The translations under genes and the position numbers were made by a program. Source: PALSA-1006 sp964571195 (GTDB lineage Bacteria > Pseudomonadota > Gammaproteobacteria > Burkholderiales > Gallionellaceae). Taken from it: DNA of 10,278 nucleotides. Positions 6,872-10,278 of the stretch are shown here, one piece after another (within the stretch, counting starts at the first letter, position 1; each line of letters begins with the position of its first letter). Below the pieces are notes generated by a model, which did no database searches, was not told the DNA's origin, and saw only the letters and a list, made by a program, of their open reading frames with translations. The DNA is taken from contig CAZNAD010000030.1 of NCBI GenBank assembly GCA_964571195.1, positions 1-10,278 on the forward strand. The letters run 5' to 3'.

Positions 6872-7439
6872 CCTCACCGGGCTGGCAGGTCTGGCTTTTG
6901 TCATCGTATCGTTCGCGTTACGTTTACCGCTGGTCGTACGCCTGCCGGTGAAGCACCAAGCCATACTGGCCGTCGCCTTGTTAATTGTGGTGACGATCCC
7001 TTTCGGGAATTTGTCTGTGGCTGAGTTCATGCGCGGTATCACGGGAGACCTGAGTGTGCCGACTTTGCTGCTGTTGGTACTCGCCTGGCGCAAGTCTGCT
7101 GCGTTCACAGCTTCGCAACGCGACCTTCTGCTGGTGTGGATTGCGCTGGCTGCGCTTGCGCTGTATCCGTTTGCGTTGGGTCTGGGGATGTTCGATCCCT
7201 ATCGCCTAGGCTTCGGCGATGTCTGGTTCATCACCGCTTTGCTGGTGTGTATCGCGTGGCTACGACGCTATACGCTGCTCGTCCTGACAATCTCGCTGGC
7301 GGTGCTGGCGTGGAGTGTCGGCTGGTATGAATCGAATAACCTGTGGGATTATCTGCTTGACCCGTGGGTGGCGATCTATGCGATTGCGGCGCTGCTTAAG
7401 CGCGGTATACGGATGTTGCGAAGTACCCGTCAAAGTTAG
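6855..7439 (+). CDS. Polytopic membrane protein of unknown function, last gene of the glycan block
   Basis: A 194-residue, strongly hydrophobic protein with about six membrane segments (roughly 8-28, 36-54, 66-78, 90-111, 122-137, 139-156, with a further hydrophobic stretch at 168-182). Polar landmarks are GNLSVAEFMRGITGDLSVPT (51-70), GMFDPYRLGFGDVW (111-124) and WYESNNLWDYLLDPW (157-171). I recognise no named family. It overlaps the sialidase-like gene by 17 nt and shares its strand, so it is very likely co-expressed with it. Plausible roles are membrane partner of the glycan pathway or scaffold for the Asp-box protein, but neither is shown. Starts at 6855 and 6858 are both possible; no strong ribosome binding site separates them. 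The base after its TAG stop starts a further 22-codon open stretch in the same frame (to TGA 7506-7508). Confidence 0.8.
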   Translation: MMLYTDLTGLAGLAFVIVSFALRLPLVVRLPVKHQAILAVALLIVVTIPFGNLSVAEFMRGITGDLSVPTLLLLVLAWRKSAAFTASQRDLLLVWIALAALALYPFALGLGMFDPYRLGFGDVWFITALLVCIAWLRRYTLLVLTISLAVLAWSVGWYESNNLWDYLLDPWVAIYAIAALLKRGIRMLRSTRQS

Positions 7440-7500
7440 CTTGCCGCACGGACACCGGAGGCTGTGTTTATTGATGGTAAGCCTATGCGGGTGACAGCGA

Positions 7501-7857
7501 TTACTTGATCTGTCCCCGTTCGATACATATCCCCACCATCTTGCTGCCGCGTATGGCTTGCAGTTTTGCCACGCTGACTTTTGCCCACGGCGCTTTGAAC
7601 TCATTCAGCAGAATTTGTGCAATATGTTCGGCCAGTGCCTCAAGCAGGTTGAAGTGGCGGCTGGTGAGCACGTCTTGCAGATGGCGCACGATATCGGCGT
7701 AGTTGAGTGCGTCGGCGATGTCGTCGCTCTGGCAGGCACGGCTGCTGGGGAGTGCGATCTCCAGGTCGATTTGCAGGATCTGCGGCACGCGCTTCTCCCA
7801 TTCGTACACGCCGATGAGGGTGTCGATCTTGAGTTCGCGCAGGAAGATGATGTCCAT
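7501..7857 (-). CDS. folB: Dihydroneopterin aldolase
   Basis: FolB cleaves 7,8-dihydroneopterin to 6-hydroxymethyl-7,8-dihydropterin and glycolaldehyde in folate synthesis (cytoplasm). The 118-residue product lines up with E. coli FolB throughout: MDIIFLRELKIDTLIGVYEWE (catalytic-site Glu19/Trp20/Glu21 region), a QSDDIADALNYADIV segment with Tyr53, FNLLEALAEHIAQILL with Glu73, and PWAKVSVAK with Lys98 as the expected catalytic lysine, ending VGICIERG. In E. coli this lysine sits in KPGAV; here it reads KLQAI, which keeps the lysine but loses the Pro-Gly. The gene is divergent from plsY across a 74-nt gap and convergent with the membrane-protein gene to its left. No obvious ribosome binding site precedes the start. 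Confidence 0.94.
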   Translation of the reverse strand: MDIIFLRELKIDTLIGVYEWEKRVPQILQIDLEIALPSSRACQSDDIADALNYADIVRHLQDVLTSRHFNLLEALAEHIAQILLNEFKAPWAKVSVAKLQAIRGSKMVGICIERGQIK

Positions 7858-7873
7858 AAGGTGTGAAGGTGGT

Positions 7874-7923
7874 TTGGTTGTCGTGAGGGCATTCGAGTAG
7901 AATCCGTCGTTCGCATTTTAAGG
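7874..7923 (+). promoter_or_regulatory. Probable plsY promoter and ribosome binding site
   Basis: A -10-like TAGAAT (7898-7903) lies 18 bp after a weak -35-like TTGGTT (7874-7879). AAGG (7920-7923) is eight bases before the plsY ATG at 7932. This lies in the short divergent gap between folB and plsY. The -35 is poor, so the promoter is only a candidate; the ribosome binding site is better supported. Confidence 0.45.
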
Positions 7924-7931
7924 TATTACAG

Positions 7932-8552
7932 ATGATGACCCTAGTTTTTGTTGTGCTCGCTTATTTGTTGGGCTCGGTTTCTTTTGCGGTGCTGATGAGT
8001 AAGGCGTTCGGTCTGGCCGATCCGCGCACTTATGGTTCCGGCAATCCCGGCGCGACGAATGTGTTGCGTAGCGGCAAGAAGATCGCGGCGGCGTTGACGT
8101 TGTTTGGTGACGCGGCCAAGGGCTGGCTGGCGGTGTTCGTCACGATCAAGCTGGCGCCGCATGACGGCGAGGGGCTGTGGATGGTGGCACTGGTCTCGCT
8201 GGCGGTGTTCCTCGGCCACCTGTTTCCGGTGTTCCTGAAGTTCAAGGGAGGCAAAGGTGTGGCGACCGCGCTGGGCGTGTTGCTGGCTTTGAGCGGCTGG
8301 ATGGGGTTGGCGGTTTTGGCTACGTGGTTGTTGGTGGCGGTGGTGTTCCGTTATTCCTCATTGGCGGCATTGGTTGCGGCGAGCGCGGCACCGGTTTACG
8401 CCATGCTGTTGCATCTGCGTCCAGAGTTGGTGTTGGCGACAGCCATGATGTCGATGCTGCTGATCTGGCGGCACAAAAGCAATATCCAGAACCTGATGAC
8501 TGGCAAGGAAAGCAAGATAGGCGGCAAAAAGAAAGACGCTCAATCTGTGTGA
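7932..8552 (+). CDS. plsY: Acyl-phosphate:glycerol-3-phosphate acyltransferase
   Basis: PlsY is an inner-membrane enzyme that transfers an acyl group from acyl-phosphate (made by PlsX) to glycerol-3-phosphate, the first step of phospholipid synthesis in most bacteria. The 206-residue product matches the family length and has its three cytoplasmic motifs: GSGNPGATN (35-43), GHLFPVFLKFKGGKGVAT (95-112) and RHKSNIQNLMTGKESKIG (180-197), between five or so membrane segments. A lysine-rich tail ends the protein. Start 7932 has AAGG eight bases upstream; 7935 is a second in-frame ATG. The 3' end overlaps the convergent tsaD by 13 nt. Confidence 0.97.
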   Translation: MMTLVFVVLAYLLGSVSFAVLMSKAFGLADPRTYGSGNPGATNVLRSGKKIAAALTLFGDAAKGWLAVFVTIKLAPHDGEGLWMVALVSLAVFLGHLFPVFLKFKGGKGVATALGVLLALSGWMGLAVLATWLLVAVVFRYSSLAALVAASAAPVYAMLLHLRPELVLATAMMSMLLIWRHKSNIQNLMTGKESKIGGKKKDAQSV

Positions 8553-9562
8553 TTGAGTTGTTGCAGATCCCAGCGCGGTTTGACGTTGAAACGATAGTCG
8601 CGCCGGGCGGCCTGATCCTTTAGCCGCATCGCGCCCGCAAAGGCGATCATCGCGCCGTTGTCGGTGCAGAACTCCATATCCGGATAGAACACTTTGAAGC
8701 CGCGTTGTTGTGCGGCCTGGTCGAACTGTGTGCGTAATGCCCGGTTGGCTCCGACGCCGCCGGCGATCACCAGTTGGCTGAGTCCGGTCTGTTTGAGTGC
8801 GGTCAGGGCTTTTGCGCTCAACACATCGACGATGGCAGCTTGTGCGGCAAGGGCGATGTCGGCGCGTGTCTGTTCGTCTTGTTCGTTCTGCTGCGTGGCA
8901 AGCAACACGGCGGTCTTCAGGCCGCTGAAGCTGAAGTCCAGATCGCCGCTGTGCAGCATCGGGCGCGGTAACTTGAAGCGGCCGGGTGTGCCGTGTTGCG
9001 CCAGTTTGGATAGCAGGGCACCGCCCGGATAGTCCAGTCCCAATAATTTGGCGCTCTTGTCGAACGCTTCGCCCGCAGCATCGTCCACTGTCTCGCCCAG
9101 CAAGGTATAGCGCCCCACGCCATCCACACGCATGAGCTGGGTGTGTCCGCCGGAGACGAGCAGTGCAACAAAAGGAAATTCCGGTGCAGGGTCGGATAGC
9201 AACGGTGACAGCAGATGGCCTTCCAGATGGTGGATGGCGATGGTGGGAAGGTCGAGGGCATAAGCCAGCGAGCAGGCCATACTTGCGCCAACCAGCAGCG
9301 CACCGGACAAGCCGGGGCCTTGCGTGAACGCGATAGCATCGATGTCGCCGAGCGCGCAGTCCGCTTGTTTTAATGCTGCGCGTAACAAGGGCAGCACATG
9401 GCGCACATGGTCGCGCGAGGCGAGCTCGGGGACAACACCGCCGTATTCGTTGTGCATGGCAATCTGCGAGTGCAGAGTGTGCGCGAGCAGGCCGCGCTCG
9501 GAGTGGTACAGCGCGATGCCCGTTTCATCGCAGGAGGATTCGATACCGAGCGTTATTGCCAT
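8540..9562 (-). CDS. tsaD: tRNA N6-adenosine threonylcarbamoyltransferase TsaD
   Basis: TsaD, with TsaB and TsaE, transfers the threonylcarbamoyl group from TC-AMP (made by TsaC) to A37 of ANN-reading tRNAs, forming t6A. From ATG at 9562 the product is 340 residues (E. coli about 337) and begins MAITLGIESSCDETGIALY, as expected. Other signatures: YGGVVPELASRDHVRHVLP (40-58), TQGPGLSGALLVGAS (80-94), HHLEGHLLSPLL with metal-ligand His112 and His116, FPFVALLVSGGHTQLM, ETVDDAAGEAFDKSAKLLGL, LDFSFSGLKTA, VIAGGVGANRALR and FCTDNGAMIA with metal-ligand Asp301. The frame stays open 21 codons upstream, but those residues do not fit the family, so I use the inner ATG; its ribosome binding site is weak. 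It is divergent from the rRNA promoter. Confidence 0.97.
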   Translation of the reverse strand: MAITLGIESSCDETGIALYHSERGLLAHTLHSQIAMHNEYGGVVPELASRDHVRHVLPLLRAALKQADCALGDIDAIAFTQGPGLSGALLVGASMACSLAYALDLPTIAIHHLEGHLLSPLLSDPAPEFPFVALLVSGGHTQLMRVDGVGRYTLLGETVDDAAGEAFDKSAKLLGLDYPGGALLSKLAQHGTPGRFKLPRPMLHSGDLDFSFSGLKTAVLLATQQNEQDEQTRADIALAAQAAIVDVLSAKALTALKQTGLSQLVIAGGVGANRALRTQFDQAAQQRGFKVFYPDMEFCTDNGAMIAFAGAMRLKDQAARRDYRFNVKPRWDLQQLNHTD

Positions 9563-9623
9563 CAATTCAGTCCGTTCTAGAGTCGGCGGCATTGTACGTT
9601 TCATCTCCGCGCAACAACACCGC

Positions 9624-9672
9624 AAAAATATTTTAACAAAGTGCTTGACCGGTTCTCTTCAATCTATATAAT
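9624..9672 (+). promoter_or_regulatory. Ribosomal RNA operon promoter with UP element
   Basis: TTGACC (9645-9650) and a perfect TATAAT (9667-9672) are 16 bp apart, a near-consensus sigma-70 promoter. The stretch just upstream (9624-9640, AAAAATATTTTAACAAA) is A/T-rich and sits where the alpha subunit binds an UP element, about -40 to -56. GCGC directly after the -10 is a GC-rich discriminator, typical of promoters controlled by ppGpp/DksA and growth rate. Transcription probably starts near 9679-9680. This is the only strong promoter I found before the 16S gene; tandem promoters were not seen. Confidence 0.92.
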
Positions 9673-9677
9673 GCGCA

Positions 9678-9728
9678 CCTCTTCGCTGCACGGCGGCGGA
9701 GGCTGGTGGTGTAAAAGTTCTTTAAAAT
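9678..9728 (+). promoter_or_regulatory. rRNA leader boxB-like hairpin and boxA antitermination site
   Basis: A GC-rich hairpin (CCTCT at 9678-9682 against GGAGG at 9698-9702, with an inner CGC/GCG stem and loop at 9687-9692) is followed at 9717-9728 by GTTCTTTAAAAT, which matches the core CTTTAA of boxA (E. coli TGCTCTTTAACA). This boxB-boxA order is the usual rrn leader layout for loading Nus factors and preventing Rho termination of the untranslated rRNA transcript. Confidence 0.75.
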
Positions 9729-9920
9729 TTAAATAAAACAACCGATTAGTGTGGGTATGTGTGCTTAGGTAAAAGTAATATTGTTAGTTTAGGCTGACGA
9801 TATTCTTAAACTCAAGACATAAAGAAGTAACTCACACTTATCGAAGATACATTAAGTAAATTCGCTTTGAGTGAGATCAGTTTGGGTGTTAAAGCCTGAA
9901 CTTAAAATTGCTAGAAGATT
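9729..9920 (+). other. Pre-16S leader (5' external spacer)
   Basis: This 192-nt AT-rich stretch carries no ORF. AGTGTGGGTATG (9749-9760) resembles the boxC-like TGTGTGGGCA of the E. coli leader after boxA. A stem of eight pairs with two G-U (9879-9886 with 9895-9902) lies close to the mature 16S end. The leader would pair with sequence after the 16S gene to make the RNase III processing stem, but that partner is outside the window. Confidence 0.75.

Positions 9921-10278
<358 letters not shown>

Noticed and set aside
9591..9596. Minus-strand TACAAT as a tsaD promoter -10
   Set aside because: The only -35-like TTGTTG is 15 bp away, too close for a convincing promoter, so I did not list it as a feature.
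9563..9625. N-terminal extension of TsaD by 21 residues
   Set aside because: The extra residues (with a Cys run) precede the family's normal start MAITLGIESS and are not expected in TsaD.

Overview
The window looks like chromosomal DNA of a betaproteobacterium, most likely in the Nitrosomonadales (Gallionellaceae-like iron oxidisers are my best guess). Three things point this way: a betaproteobacterial 5' 16S rRNA end at the right edge, Gram-negative housekeeping genes (XerD, FolB, PlsY, TsaD) close in length and motifs to their Escherichia coli counterparts, and moderately high GC. The genus-level guess is inference from recalled 16S character and needs a database search.

Layout, left to right. 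Bases 1-83 are the last 26 codons of trmD, overlapping the rplS (ribosomal protein L19) start by ATGA. rplS ends at a strong intrinsic terminator with a cUUCGg tetraloop. Next come ogt (alkylated-DNA repair) and xerD (chromosome dimer resolution), which overlap by 14 nt. Their junction carries a small GC-rich palindrome that encodes the tail of Ogt and also supplies the ribosome binding site of xerD.

Bases 2101-7439 form a tightly packed, same-strand, five-gene block: a GT9 glycosyltransferase, a GtrA-type small membrane protein, a GT39/ArnT-like polytopic sugar transferase, a secreted or membrane-anchored sialidase-like (BNR/Asp-box) protein and a polytopic membrane protein of unknown function. 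Each junction overlaps or is separated by less than 10 nt, so they are probably co-transcribed. Together they suggest a cell-envelope glycan modification pathway: a lipid-linked sugar moved by GtrA, transferred outside by the GT39 enzyme, with GT9 acting on the cytoplasmic side and the Asp-box protein in the periplasm. The GT2-type enzyme that would make the lipid-linked donor (GtrB-like) is not in the window. This block is the least understood part of the window.

Bases 7501-9562 are housekeeping again: folB (minus strand, folate synthesis), the divergent plsY (phospholipid synthesis), and tsaD (minus strand, tRNA t6A modification), which converges on plsY with a 13-nt overlap.

Bases 9624-10278 are the start of a ribosomal RNA operon: an AT-rich UP element, a near-consensus -35/-10 promoter with a GC-rich discriminator, a leader with a boxB-like hairpin and boxA-like antitermination site, and the first ~358 nt of 16S rRNA, cut by the window edge. 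No tRNA gene, CRISPR array, insertion sequence or prophage gene was seen.
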